This document shows, piece after piece, positions 46,069 through 55,412 of a stretch of DNA of 64,000 nt (positions within the stretch are counted from its first letter, which is position 1; each line of letters begins with the position of its first letter). A program made the translations under genes and the position numbers. The notes beneath the pieces were generated by a model, which was given only the letters and a program-made list of their open reading frames with translations, ran no database searches and was not told the DNA's origin. Origin of the DNA: Dokdonella_A ginsengisoli (GTDB lineage: Bacteria; Pseudomonadota; Gammaproteobacteria; Xanthomonadales; Rhodanobacteraceae); the NCBI RefSeq assembly GCF_042652785.1, contig NZ_JBHSHD010000019.1, positions 1 through 64,000 on the forward strand, given 5' to 3'.

Positions 46069-47958
46069 TCAGACCGCCTTGGAGTCGAAGGCGACGACCG
46101 TCGCGCCGCCACTGCCGGCTCCGCTGGCGAATTCCGGCAGCAGCTGTTCGACGACGCGGCGCAGGGCCTCCTCGTCGAAATCGCGCATCGCCTGCTCGCC
46201 GTGGCGCAGCTGCGCCAGCAGCAGGCTCCAGGCCATGCTGCGCGGCTGCGCCAGGAAAATCTTCGCATGCGCGGTGTCGCTGTAGCGCTCCTGCGCGTGG
46301 AACAGTTCCTCGAACAATTTTTCGCCCGGACGCAGGCCGGTGTAGACGATCGCGATCTCGTGGCCTTCCTGGCGCCCGGCCAAGCGGATCATCTGTTCGG
46401 CCAGGTCGCGGATCTTGATCGGCTCGCCCATGTCGAGCGCGAAGATCTCGCCGCCGTTGCCGAGCACCGACGCCTGCAGGATCAGCTGGCAGGCCTCGGG
46501 AATCGTCATGAAATAGCGCGTGATCTCCGGGTGCGTCACCGTGACGGGACCGCCGGCCTGGATCTGCTCGCGGAAGCGCGGCACGACCGAACCGGCCGAA
46601 TCGAGCACGTTGCCGAAACGCACGGTGATGAAGCGCGTCTGCGAGTGCTGCGCGAAGTTCTGGCAGAAGATCTCGGCCACGCGCTTGCACGCACCCATCA
46701 CGCTGGTCGGATTGACCGCCTTGTCGGTGGAGATCAGCACGAAGCTCTCCACGCCGCTGCGGTCGGCCGCCTCGGCCATGACCTTGGTGCCGAGCACGTT
46801 GTTGCGGAACGCCTCGCGGATCTGGCCCTGCAGCAGCGGCACGTGCTTGTAGGCGGCGGCGTGGAACACGATCTGCGGCTTGGCCGTGGCGAACACGCGC
46901 TCGCAGGTGGCCGCGTCGCCGCAGTCGCCGAGCCAGGCGTTGAACAGCAGGTCCGGGAAATCGCGGCGCAGTTCCTGCTCGATCGAATAGAGGTTGTATT
47001 CCGACAGTTCCAGCACGGTCAGCGATTCGGCGCCCAGGCGCGCGATCTGGCGGCACAGCTCGGCACCGATCGAGCCGCCGCCGCCGCTGACCAGCACCCG
47101 CTTGCCGGCCAGCCGCGTGCGGATCGCGGTCCAGTCGAGCTGCACCTGCTCGCGGCCGAGCAGATCCTCGATGGCGACCTTCTTCAGCTCGTTGAAGCTC
47201 GAGCGCCCGGCGACGACGTCCTCCAGCCGCGGCACGGTGCGGAACGGCAGTTCGCTGCTCTCGCACAGCTCCACCGCACGGCGCATCTGCACCTTGTTCG
47301 CGGCCGGCATCGCGATCACCAGCATCTCGGCCGCGGTCTCGCGCGCGATCTGCGGCAGCTGGTCGAGCGTGCCGAGCACCGGAATGCCGTGCAGGCGCGC
47401 ACCGCGCAGCTGCGGGTTGTCGTCGAGGAAGCCGACCGGCGCGTAGCGGTTCTCGCGCTTGAGGTCGCGCACCAGCGCCTCGCCGGCCTTGCCCGCGCCG
47501 AGCACGAGCACGCGCTGGCTCGGCGTGCGCGTGACGAAGTCGAGCCGGCTGTCCTTCCAGTAGCGGTACAGCAGGCGCGGCCCGCCGAGCAGGATGGCGA
47601 GCACCAGCGGATAGATCACCAGCACCGTGCGCGGCACCGTGACGAGGCGGTTGTACAGGAACAGCGTGATCGCCGCGGCGAACGCGCCCAGGACGCAGGC
47701 GCGGAAGATGTTCCAGATGTCCGGCACGCTGGCGAAGCGCCAGAGGCCGCGATACAGGCCGGTCCACCAGAAGATCAGCCCCTGTGCGGCCAGCACCAGC
47801 CAGACTTCGGTATCGAACAGCGAGACCGGCGAGGGATTGGGCGCCAGCGACCAGCGCAGCATGCTGACCGCGGTCCAGGCCAGCCAGACCATCAGCATGT
47901 CGTGCACGACGACGGCCAGGCGCGGATGGATGCCGGCGATCAGCTTACGCAGCAGCAT
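46069..47958 (-). CDS. WbpM/CapD-type UDP-sugar 4,6-dehydratase
   Basis: A 629-residue membrane protein. Four N-terminal helices, a first Rossmann domain (VLVLGAGKAGEALVRDLKRE), and a C-terminal SDR domain with SGGGGSIGAELCRQIA and the catalytic stretch STDKAVNPTSVMGACKR, in which the usual tyrosine is replaced by methionine as in WbpM. Probable role: 4,6-dehydration of UDP-GlcNAc or similar for O-antigen or capsule sugars. It overlaps the upstream transferase gene by 14 nt. Confidence 0.9.
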   Translation of the reverse strand: MLLRKLIAGIHPRLAVVVHDMLMVWLAWTAVSMLRWSLAPNPSPVSLFDTEVWLVLAAQGLIFWWTGLYRGLWRFASVPDIWNIFRACVLGAFAAAITLFLYNRLVTVPRTVLVIYPLVLAILLGGPRLLYRYWKDSRLDFVTRTPSQRVLVLGAGKAGEALVRDLKRENRYAPVGFLDDNPQLRGARLHGIPVLGTLDQLPQIARETAAEMLVIAMPAANKVQMRRAVELCESSELPFRTVPRLEDVVAGRSSFNELKKVAIEDLLGREQVQLDWTAIRTRLAGKRVLVSGGGGSIGAELCRQIARLGAESLTVLELSEYNLYSIEQELRRDFPDLLFNAWLGDCGDAATCERVFATAKPQIVFHAAAYKHVPLLQGQIREAFRNNVLGTKVMAEAADRSGVESFVLISTDKAVNPTSVMGACKRVAEIFCQNFAQHSQTRFITVRFGNVLDSAGSVVPRFREQIQAGGPVTVTHPEITRYFMTIPEACQLILQASVLGNGGEIFALDMGEPIKIRDLAEQMIRLAGRQEGHEIAIVYTGLRPGEKLFEELFHAQERYSDTAHAKIFLAQPRSMAWSLLLAQLRHGEQAMRDFDEEALRRVVEQLLPEFASGAGSGGATVVAFDSKAV

Positions 47959-49033
47959 GCCGCCTCCGCGTGCGCGCCGCACCCAGGCACCAGCGCTTGC
48001 CGAACCACCATACCGCCGTGGCCAAGGCGTACACCGCCGCCGCCGCGGCAACGGCGGCGCCCGGGGTGATCGAAGAAGCGGAAGGACGATTCATCCAACA
48101 GACGACAGGCAGCACGAGCAAGAGGTTCCACGTCATGTACAGCGCGACGACCTGCGCGTGCGAGAAGCCGCTGCGCACCAGCCATTGGTAGAGATGTTCG
48201 CGGTGCGCACTATACCAACGCCGGCCGCGCAGCATGCGCGAAAGCAGGGTGCAGGTCGCGTCGGTGACGAAGGCCGAACAGAGAATCAGGCCGCTCGTCG
48301 CGGCAATCCGGGGATCGGCGATCTGCCAGAGCACGCCCACTCCGACGACGAAGCCGAGCACCCCGCTGCCGACGTCCCCCATGAAGATGCGCGCGCGCGG
48401 AAAGTTGAAAGGCACAAAGCCCGCACAGGCAGCGGCGCACACCAGGAGGAACGCGCTTCCCTGCACGCCGCGCAGGGCCGCCACCACGGCCAGCGCGACC
48501 AGCACGAACATCGCCTGCAGGGTCAGCAGTCCGTCGATGCCGTCCATGAAATTGTGCAGGTTGATGGACCAGACGATGGCGAACGTCACCGCCGACGCCG
48601 CGACGACGGCGAATAGGCTCGTGCCGGCGGCGTCGGCCACCGGAAACGCGGTCAACAGCAGCAAAGGCCCGGCGAATACCCATGCGGCCGCGATCACGTG
48701 CATCGCCAGGCGCTTGAGCGCCGAGAGCCCGCCGTGATCGTCGAGCCAGCCGACCCAGGCGACGCCGAGCATCGGCGGCAACAGCAGGGGCACGTATTGG
48801 GTCCTGCCCTCCCCGATCGCCAGGGCGATACCGCCTGCGAGCATTGCGGCGACGATGGCGATGCCGCCGCCGCGCGGCGTCGGTCGTACGTGAGAGCGGC
48901 GCTGCCCGGGCAGGTCGAGCAACTGCCGGCGCAATGCGTAGCGGATCGCCAGTACCGTGAGGAAGGCGGACAGACCGCCCGTCACGGCCACGACCGCAAG
49001 GGGAAAGCCGGTGCCGGGCAACCCGGAGCCCAT
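47945..49033 (-). CDS. WecA/WbpL-type undecaprenyl-phosphate sugar transferase
   Basis: A 362-residue polytopic membrane protein of glycosyltransferase family 4. The MraY/WecA motifs are RSHVRPTPRGGGIAIV, VGWLDDHGG, NLHNFMDGIDGLL and RIFMGDVGSGVLGF. It transfers a HexNAc-1-phosphate to undecaprenyl phosphate and so starts O-antigen or exopolysaccharide units. WbpM plus this enzyme is the usual pair in Pseudomonas-like O-antigen synthesis. ATG 49033 lies 4 nt after the lapB stop. Confidence 0.87.
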   Translation of the reverse strand: MGSGLPGTGFPLAVVAVTGGLSAFLTVLAIRYALRRQLLDLPGQRRSHVRPTPRGGGIAIVAAMLAGGIALAIGEGRTQYVPLLLPPMLGVAWVGWLDDHGGLSALKRLAMHVIAAAWVFAGPLLLLTAFPVADAAGTSLFAVVAASAVTFAIVWSINLHNFMDGIDGLLTLQAMFVLVALAVVAALRGVQGSAFLLVCAAACAGFVPFNFPRARIFMGDVGSGVLGFVVGVGVLWQIADPRIAATSGLILCSAFVTDATCTLLSRMLRGRRWYSAHREHLYQWLVRSGFSHAQVVALYMTWNLLLVLPVVCWMNRPSASSITPGAAVAAAAAVYALATAVWWFGKRWCLGAARTRRRHAAA

Positions 49034-49037
49034 TGGG

Positions 49038-50210
49038 TTATTCGCCGACCACGCCGTGGATCGGCCGCACCGAGCCCCAGGTCTTGCAGCTCGGGCACTG
49101 CCAATGGTGCGCCTTGGCGCCGAAGCCGCAGCGGTTGCAGCGGTACATCGCCTTGCCTTCGACCAGCTTGCGCGTGAGGTCACGCAGGATCAGGAAATTG
49201 TCGCGCGCGTCGCCGCTGGCGGTGTGCAGGTTCACGTCGATCAGCGCCATCAGGGCGCGCACCGAAGGACGCTGGCGCAGGATGTGGTTGAGGAATTCGA
49301 CCGCCGCGTCCTCGCCGCGCGTGGTCGCGTACAGCTTGGCCAGCGCCAGCACCGGCGAGACGCCCTGGTAGCGCTCGGTGATCTCCAGCAGGAAGCGCTC
49401 GGCGCGCTGCATCTGCTGCGCGCGCGCGTAGCAGTCCAGCAGCGGCGACAGGATCTCCGGCACGTAGTCGACGTCCTGCTCGGCGACGCGCTCGAACGCG
49501 CGGATCGCCGCATCCAGGTGCCCGGCGGCGGACTCGATGTGTCCCTCGATCATGCTGGCGCGCACGCAGTCGGCCTGTGCGGCGAACGCGTCGGCGACGC
49601 GCGCCTGCGCCTCTTCGCTCGCGCCCTGCGCGCGCGCCTGCTCGGCCAGCTCGCAGTAGAACTGCGCGATCGTCGCGCCCTGCGACTCGCCGGTGAGCTG
49701 CTCCAGGCGGCGCGCGTGCTCGATCGCCTTGTTCCAGTCGCGCTCGTGCTGGTAGATCGCGATCAGGTGCTTGAGCGCGGACGGCGCCAGCGCGTCCATC
49801 GCGACCAGGTCGGTGAACAGCGTCTCGGCGCGGTCGAGCAGCCCGGCGCGCATGTAGTCCTCGCCGAGCTCGAGCAGGGCGACGGTCTTTTCCTCCTGGC
49901 TCAGGTTCGGGCGCGCGATCAGGTGCTGGTGCACGCGGATCGCGCGATCGACTTCGCCGCGGCGGCGGAACAGGTTGCCCAGGGCCAGATGCGTCTCGAC
50001 GGTGTCGCGGTTGATCTCGGCGAGCTTGAGGAAGACCTCGATCGCCTTGTCCTGCTGCTCGTTCAGCAGGTAGTTGAGGCCGCGGAAATAGCTCGTCGAC
50101 AGCTCGCTCACGCGCGCGCCGGAAGTTCGCTCGCTGCCGCGCCGGCCGAGCATCCAGCCCGACAGTGCGGCCACCGGCAGCAGCAGGAACAGCAACGCCA
50201 GTTCGTTCAT
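49038..50210 (-). CDS. lapB: Lipopolysaccharide assembly protein LapB
   Basis: 390 residues: one N-terminal membrane helix (LALLFLLLPVAALSGWML), about nine TPRs (for example GLNYLLNEQQDKAIEVFLKL), and a C-terminal rubredoxin-like metal site with CNRCGF and CPSC. LapB presents LpxC to FtsH for degradation and so balances LPS and phospholipid. The ATG overlaps lapA by 4 nt. Confidence 0.95.
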   Translation of the reverse strand: MNELALLFLLLPVAALSGWMLGRRGSERTSGARVSELSTSYFRGLNYLLNEQQDKAIEVFLKLAEINRDTVETHLALGNLFRRRGEVDRAIRVHQHLIARPNLSQEEKTVALLELGEDYMRAGLLDRAETLFTDLVAMDALAPSALKHLIAIYQHERDWNKAIEHARRLEQLTGESQGATIAQFYCELAEQARAQGASEEAQARVADAFAAQADCVRASMIEGHIESAAGHLDAAIRAFERVAEQDVDYVPEILSPLLDCYARAQQMQRAERFLLEITERYQGVSPVLALAKLYATTRGEDAAVEFLNHILRQRPSVRALMALIDVNLHTASGDARDNFLILRDLTRKLVEGKAMYRCNRCGFGAKAHHWQCPSCKTWGSVRPIHGVVGE

Positions 50211-50485
50211 GCCTGATCCGTCTTGGCCGGCGGCGCCGCGCGCGTCTCGCGCAGCTCCTGGCGCAGGCGCCGCAGCTCGCGCCGCAGGCGCGGCACCGGT
50301 CCGGCCACCGCGGCGAGGCCGCCGAGCAACCAGCCGATGAGCAGGGCCGCCAGCAGGGCGAAGCCGACCGGCGCCTGCAGGCGGAAGAAGTGGAAATCGA
50401 GGTCGACGGAGGTCGCGTTCAGCGCGCCGAACCAGGCGCCGGCGACCACGACGAGAAGAATCGACAGAATCAGGATCAGACGCAT
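50207..50485 (-). CDS. lapA: Lipopolysaccharide assembly protein LapA
   Basis: 92 residues with two membrane helices (LILILSILLVVVAGAWF and VGFALLAALLIGWLLGG) joined by NATSVDLDFHFFRLQAP, then a basic coiled coil (RRELRRLRQELRE). Matches the LapA (YciS) domain family and sits directly before lapB. Confidence 0.9.
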   Translation of the reverse strand: MRLILILSILLVVVAGAWFGALNATSVDLDFHFFRLQAPVGFALLAALLIGWLLGGLAAVAGPVPRLRRELRRLRQELRETRAAPPAKTDQA

Positions 50486-50598
50486 GGACCGCTATGCCGG
50501 GTTCGGGCCGAAGCCACCGCCGGAATCGCGGCGGCGCACCAACGTTAGCATGCCGCGGCGGCGCTCGATGATGCGGACAGCGCCGTCCGCGCGACGAA

Positions 50599-50904
50599 TC
50601 AGTCCGATTCGCCCGCCTTCGCCACCGACTCGTTGACGCGCTCGCGCAGCTCCTTGCCGGGCTTGAAGTGCGGCACGTGCTTGCCGGGCAGCGCGACCGA
50701 GTCGCCGGTCTTCGGATTGCGGCCCATGCGCGGCGGACGGTAGTGCAGCGAGAAGCTGCCGAAGCCGCGGATCTCGATGCGCTCGCCGTTCGACAGGGAC
50801 TGGCTCATTTGTTCGAGCACGCTTTTCACGGCCAGCTCGACATCGTTGGCGGCCAGATGCTTCTGCCGTTCGGCCAGGGACTCGATCAGCTCCGACTTGG
50901 TCAT
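50599..50904 (-). CDS. ihfB: Integration host factor subunit beta
   Basis: 101 residues of the DNA-bending HU/IHF family. TKSELIESLAERQ, EIRGFGSFSLHYRPPRMGRN (DNA-binding arm with the minor-groove proline) and VPHFKPGKELRERVN are diagnostic of IHF-beta rather than HU. Location after rpsA is typical of gammaproteobacteria. The start at 50904 gives family length; an upstream ATG at 50928 adds only eight unrelated residues. Confidence 0.95.
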   Translation of the reverse strand: MTKSELIESLAERQKHLAANDVELAVKSVLEQMSQSLSNGERIEIRGFGSFSLHYRPPRMGRNPKTGDSVALPGKHVPHFKPGKELRERVNESVAKAGESD

Positions 50905-50926
50905 CGCGGTTGTGGTGTGTCTCGTC

Positions 50927-50957
50927 AAAAAAAGCGCGCACCGTCGAAGATGCGCGC
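50927..50957 (-). terminator. Rho-independent terminator downstream of rpsA
   Basis: On the minus strand GCGCGCATC (50957-50949), a 6-nt loop, GGTGCGCGC (50942-50934) and seven T (50933-50927). The stem is 9 bp with one G-U pair. It lies about 105 nt past the rpsA stop and just before the ihfB ATG, so ihfB needs read-through or its own promoter. Confidence 0.75.
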
Positions 50958-51061
50958 GTCGGGTCTTGCCGTCGCCGGGCGGACGCGTTGCCGCGCCCGC
51001 CCGACCCGATCGATCGTTGCGGCGCGCGGAACGATCCGCGCGCCGCGGGACTGCTACTGCA

Positions 51062-52726
51062 TCAGCGGTTGAGCTGTTCCTTCAGCAGCGCGCCGAGCTT
51101 GGTCGTGCCGCCCGAAGCACTCTGGTATTCCTCCAGCGTGCTCTGCAGCTCGTCCTCGTCCTTCGCGCGGATCGAGAGCTGCAGGCTGCGGCCCTTGCGA
51201 TCCATGCCGATGAACTTCGCCTCGACCGAGTCGCCGACCTTGAGGTGCTGGGTCGCGTCGTCGATGCGCTCCTTGGCGATGTCGTTGGCGCGCAGGTAGC
51301 CCTCCACGCCGTCGCCGAGGTCGATCGTCGCGCCGCGGGCGTCGACTTCACGCACCGTGCCGTTGAGGATGCTGCCGCGCGGATGCGCCGCCATGAACTG
51401 GCCGAACGGATCCTGCTCGAGCTGCTTGATGCCCAGCGAGATGCGCTCGCGCTCCGGATCGACCGCCAGCACCACGGCCTCGATCTCGTCGCCCTTCTTG
51501 AAGTTGCGCACGAGGTCTTCGCCGGTGGTCTGCCAGGAGATGTCCGACAGATGCACCAGGCCGTCGATGCCGCCGTCCAGGCCGACGAAGATGCCGAAGT
51601 CGGTGATCGACTTGATGGTGCCGGAGACCTTGTCGTTCTTCTTGTGGATCGCGGCGAACGCTTCCCACGGATTGGCGCTGGTCTGCTTCATGCCGAGCGA
51701 GATGCGGCGACGCTCCTCGTCGACGTCGAGCACCATGACCTCGACCTCGTCGCCGACCTGCACGACCTTGGCCGGGTTGACGTTCTTGTTGGTCCAGTCC
51801 ATCTCCGAAACGTGCACCAGGCCCTCGACGCCCGGCTCCAGCTCGACGAAGCAGCCGTAGTCGGTGACGTTGGAGACCTTGCCGAACAGGCGCGTGCCGG
51901 TCGGGTAGCGGCGTGCGATCTGCACCCACGGATCCTCGCCGAGCTGCTTCAGGCCGAGCGAGACGCGGTTGCGCTCGCGGTCGAACTTCAGCACGCGAAC
52001 TTCCAGCTCGTCGCCGACGTTGACGACTTCGCTCGGGTGACGCACGCGTTTCCACGCCATGTCGGTGATGTGCAGCAGGCCGTCGATGCCGCCGAGGTCG
52101 ACGAACGCGCCGTAGTCGGTGAGGTTCTTGACCACGCCCTTGACGACCGCGCCTTCCTGCAGGCGGTCGAGCAGCTGTTCGCGCTCGGCGCTGAACTCGC
52201 TCTCGACGACCGCACGACGCGAGACGACCACGTTGTTGCGCTTGCGGTCGAGCTTGATGATCTTGAACTCGAGTTCCTTGCCCTCGAGGTAGGACGGGTC
52301 GCGCACCGGGCGCACGTCGACCAGCGAGCCGGGCAGGAACGCGCGGACGTCGCGGATGTCGACGGTGAAGCCGCCCTTGACCTTGCCGGAGATGCGGCCG
52401 GTGATGGCGGCATTGGCGGTCTGCGCTTCTTCCAGTTCGTCCCAGACGAGCGAGCGCTTGGCCTTCTCGCGCGAGAGCATGGTCTCGCCGAAGCCGTTCT
52501 CGATCGCGTCGAGCGCGACCTTGACGTCGTCGCCGACGTGGATCTCGAGCTCGCCGCGCTCGTTCTTGAACTGCTCGATCGGGATGATGCCTTCGGACTT
52601 CAGGCCGGCGTTGACGACGACCACGTCGCTGCGGATCTCGACCACGGTACCGGTGACGATGGCGCCGGAGCGCAGCTTGGCCAGCGATTGGCTCTGTTCG
52701 AACAGTTCAGCAAAACTTTCAGTCAT
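51062..52726 (-). CDS. rpsA: 30S ribosomal protein S1
   Basis: 554 residues with six S1 RNA-binding domains, each recognisable by a G-x-V pattern followed by GLLH/GLVH (for example GVVKNLTDYGAFVDLGG and GTIKSITDFGIFVGLDG). S1 binds mRNA and helps initiation. The ATG at 52726 has a poor Shine-Dalgarno (CTGGAAATTCAA), as usual for autoregulated rpsA. A 142-nt leader (52727-52868) separates it from cmk and holds GC-rich hairpin-forming sequence. Confidence 0.97.
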   Translation of the reverse strand: MTESFAELFEQSQSLAKLRSGAIVTGTVVEIRSDVVVVNAGLKSEGIIPIEQFKNERGELEIHVGDDVKVALDAIENGFGETMLSREKAKRSLVWDELEEAQTANAAITGRISGKVKGGFTVDIRDVRAFLPGSLVDVRPVRDPSYLEGKELEFKIIKLDRKRNNVVVSRRAVVESEFSAEREQLLDRLQEGAVVKGVVKNLTDYGAFVDLGGIDGLLHITDMAWKRVRHPSEVVNVGDELEVRVLKFDRERNRVSLGLKQLGEDPWVQIARRYPTGTRLFGKVSNVTDYGCFVELEPGVEGLVHVSEMDWTNKNVNPAKVVQVGDEVEVMVLDVDEERRRISLGMKQTSANPWEAFAAIHKKNDKVSGTIKSITDFGIFVGLDGGIDGLVHLSDISWQTTGEDLVRNFKKGDEIEAVVLAVDPERERISLGIKQLEQDPFGQFMAAHPRGSILNGTVREVDARGATIDLGDGVEGYLRANDIAKERIDDATQHLKVGDSVEAKFIGMDRKGRSLQLSIRAKDEDELQSTLEEYQSASGGTTKLGALLKEQLNR

Positions 52727-52868
52727 TTGAATTTCCAGTGAGTGAACAGGCCGGCGTCCCGCGGGATCGCCAACCCACCTTCGATGGATGCGGAAACGCC
52801 CGCATCGAACGCGTTCCGGCGCGACGCCGGGCATGCCCTCGCGGGCAATCCTTTCTGGTGCGAAAAGC

Positions 52869-53555
52869 TCAAGCCGGTTGAACGACGGCCAGCACCTGCG
52901 CGATCACCGCGTCCACCGGAATTCCGGTCGTGTCGATGATCAGCGCCCCTGTCGCCGGCCGGAGCGGAGCGACCTTGCGGGTCGCGTCGCGCTCGTCGCG
53001 CGCTTCTATTTCGCGCAAAAGGGTTGAAAGTGTAACAGCCAACCCCTTTTCCTTCAACTGCTTATAGCGCCTGCGCGCGCGCTCATCGGCGCTGGCGGTC
53101 AGGAACACCTTGTAAGGCGCGTCGGCGAAAACGATGGTGCCCATGTCGCGGCCGTCCGCGACCAGGCCGGGCGGCCTGCGGAACGAGCGCTGCTTGTCGA
53201 GCAGAGCGGCACGCACCGCCGGGATCGCGGCGATCGCCGAGGCCGCCGCGCCGCAGGTTTCCGTGCGGATCTCGTCGGTGGCGTCGTGGCCGTTCACGAC
53301 GACGCGCGTCTCGCCGCCGTCCTTGGGGTCGCGGAAGACGATCCTGGTCGTTTCGGTGCAGCGCGTGACCGCCTGGGCGTCGGACAGGTCGATGCCGGCC
53401 ATGCTCGCGGCGTAGCCGACGGCGCGGTAGATCGCCCCGGAATCGAGCAGATGCCAGCCCAGCGCCTCGGCCACGGCGCGGCTGATCGTGCCCTTGCCCG
53501 AGCCGGACGGGCCGTCGATGGCGAGCACGGGGACGGGTTTGTCGGGCTTGCTCAT
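52869..53555 (-). CDS. cmk: Cytidylate kinase
   Basis: 228 residues; phosphorylates CMP and dCMP. P-loop DGPSGSGKGTISR, LLDSGAIYRAVG, GRDMGTIVFADAPYKVFLTA (in parts) and the ASADERARRRYKQL lid are standard. The cmk-rpsA-ihfB order is conserved. Confidence 0.96.
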   Translation of the reverse strand: MSKPDKPVPVLAIDGPSGSGKGTISRAVAEALGWHLLDSGAIYRAVGYAASMAGIDLSDAQAVTRCTETTRIVFRDPKDGGETRVVVNGHDATDEIRTETCGAAASAIAAIPAVRAALLDKQRSFRRPPGLVADGRDMGTIVFADAPYKVFLTASADERARRRYKQLKEKGLAVTLSTLLREIEARDERDATRKVAPLRPATGALIIDTTGIPVDAVIAQVLAVVQPA

Positions 53556-53825
53556 GCGGGCGGGCTACCGGAAACAGCCCATTTTACGCGGTTCGGCGCA
53601 TGCGGTCTGCCCTCCCCGCCTTCACCTCTCCCGCGCAAGGTCGCGCCGCAGGCGCGGCGGAGGGAAAACCGAAGCGCCGTCTCGAACCCGCCCTCACCCA
53701 GCCCTCTCCCGCCAGCGGGAGAGGGAGAAAAGCTCGTCCTCGGAACCGCAGCGCCGCCCTCACCTCTCCCGCTCGCGGGAGAGGTCGCGCCGGCAGGCGC
53801 GGGGGAGAGAAAAAGGAACCGCGCG
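53556..53825. repeat. Cluster of CTCTCCC/GGGAGAG palindromic repeats
   Basis: A 270-bp gene-free stretch built from repeat units. A perfect hairpin CCCTCTCCC-GCCAGC-GGGAGAGGG lies at 53702-53725, a second, CCTCTCCCGC-TC-GCGGGAGAGG, at 53763-53784. The segment beginning CACCTCTCCCGC and continuing GGTCGCGCCG...CAGGCGCGG occurs twice (about 53623-53664 and 53761-53811), the first copy without its inner hairpin. Such units are common between genes in Xanthomonadales. Confidence 0.75.
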
Positions 53826-55304
53826 TCAGGCGTAGCGCGCCAGCGTCGCCGCCGCGTCGCCGGGGGTGATGTCCTCGGCCCAGTCCTCCATCAGCGGGAT
53901 CAGCAGCAGCTTCTCGAATTCGGCGCCGAAGCGCTGCACGATCGCGTCGGGGTCGCGCACGCGGCGGTTGTCGCCGATCACGCCGAAATGCACGCGCCCG
54001 TTGTAGCTGAGAATCGACAGGCCCAGGCCGATCGAGCCGGTCTGCGGCACCCAGAACATCAGTTCGCGCACCTCCACCCCGCTCAGGTACAGCGGCTGCT
54101 GCGGACCGGGCACATTGGTGGCGACCGCGGTGGCCTTGCGGCTGAACAGCTCCAGCGCCGGCTGCTGCAGCACCGCCGGCCCCATGCCGAGCGCGGCGAG
54201 CAGGCCGAAGGCGACGATCGCCTGGCGCCGCCCCTTCAGTTCGCGCATGCAGGCGGCGACGCGTTCGAGCCGGCGCAGCGGATTGGGCTCGCCGATCGGC
54301 AGGTCGAGGAAGACCAGGCCGAAATGGTTGCCCAGCTTCTTCGCGTGCTCGAGCGGGCGCAGGTTGACCGGCACGGTGGCGCGGATCGTCAGGCCGTCGA
54401 CGTCCTCGCCGAGGTCGCGCAGGTAGCCGCGGATCGCCCCGGCGGCGCAGGCCAGCAGCACGTCGTTCACCGTGCAACCGAGCGCCTTGCCGAGCAGCTT
54501 GACCTCCTCCAGCGGCAGCGGCTCGGCCCAGGCCACGCGCTTGACCACGCCGAGTTTCCCCTTCAGGGCGGTGGCCGGGTCGTCGGACAGGGTCAGCGCG
54601 ATCGCCAGCTCGCGCGTGATCTCGCTGCCCTCGTGCGCGATCTCGGCGGCGACGCCCGGGTTGGCCAGCATCTGCGCGACCTTGCCCCAGGTCTTCTCGC
54701 CGACCGTGAACACCTTCTGCAGGCCGCCCTGCATCGGTTCGAGCAGGCGTTCGAGCACGGTGCCGCGATCGCGCTTGAGCCAGGTCCTGGCCAGTTCCGC
54801 GTGCGCTTCGGGCTGCGGCGCGGTGTCGGTGAGCGAGAGCAGCACCTGCACCAGGGCGAGTCCGTCCGCATAGCAGTGATGGATGCGCGCGACCAGCACG
54901 CTGCCGCGGCCACCGTCCGTGGCGAGATAGTTCTCCACCACGTGGAACTGCCACAGCGGCTTGGAGCGGTCCAGCGGCTCGGACGCCAGTTCGCTGACGA
55001 ACCGCTCCAGCTCGGCCTTGTCGCCCGCGCCGGGCAGCGCGGCGGTGCGCACGTGCCAGTCGATGTCGAAGTCGGCGTCGGTTTCCCACCAGGCGCCGTT
55101 GACGCCGATGCCGGCGCGCTGGCGGAAGCGACGGAAGGCGAGGAAGCGCTCCTGCAGCAGGCGCTTGAAGTCCTGCGGATCGAGCCGCCCGGCGAACATC
55201 AGGATGCCGGTGATCATCATGCGGTTGGTCGGCCGTTCCATCCGCAGCCAGGCCGTGTCGACCTTGGACATGGCCTCGCGCGTGCCGCGCTCCGCATCGG
55301 TCAT
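53826..55304 (-). CDS. Wax ester synthase/diacylglycerol acyltransferase (WS/DGAT)
   Basis: A 492-residue acyltransferase for storage wax esters or triacylglycerol. The active-site HHxxxDG reads HHCYADG at 142-148, PLWQFHVVENY precedes it, and the C-terminal domain has VPVNLRPLEHAKKLGNHFG (in parts), NVPGPQQPLYLSG and YNGRVHFGVIGD. GGGGAGG four bases upstream supports ATG 55304. Next to beta-oxidation genes elsewhere in the window, it suggests the cell stores and re-uses neutral lipid. Confidence 0.9.
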   Translation of the reverse strand: MTDAERGTREAMSKVDTAWLRMERPTNRMMITGILMFAGRLDPQDFKRLLQERFLAFRRFRQRAGIGVNGAWWETDADFDIDWHVRTAALPGAGDKAELERFVSELASEPLDRSKPLWQFHVVENYLATDGGRGSVLVARIHHCYADGLALVQVLLSLTDTAPQPEAHAELARTWLKRDRGTVLERLLEPMQGGLQKVFTVGEKTWGKVAQMLANPGVAAEIAHEGSEITRELAIALTLSDDPATALKGKLGVVKRVAWAEPLPLEEVKLLGKALGCTVNDVLLACAAGAIRGYLRDLGEDVDGLTIRATVPVNLRPLEHAKKLGNHFGLVFLDLPIGEPNPLRRLERVAACMRELKGRRQAIVAFGLLAALGMGPAVLQQPALELFSRKATAVATNVPGPQQPLYLSGVEVRELMFWVPQTGSIGLGLSILSYNGRVHFGVIGDNRRVRDPDAIVQRFGAEFEKLLLIPLMEDWAEDITPGDAAATLARYA

Positions 55305-55412
55305 GGCGCCTCCCCATGCGTCCGGTACGTGCCGGGCGCTTCTCGCCCTAGCATCGACGCGGCCTCGCGAAAACGCAACCGATCGCCGCGCGCCGATCCG
55401 CGCGAAGACGGC

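Noticed and set aside
45193..48069. Plus-strand open frame of 958 codons over galU and the WbpM-like gene
   Set aside because: Antisense to recognised enzymes; repetitive R/A/H/Q composition without family resemblance.
53556..53825. CRISPR-like array in the repeat cluster
   Set aside because: Units are palindromic hairpins of uneven spacing, without regular unique spacers and with no cas genes nearby.
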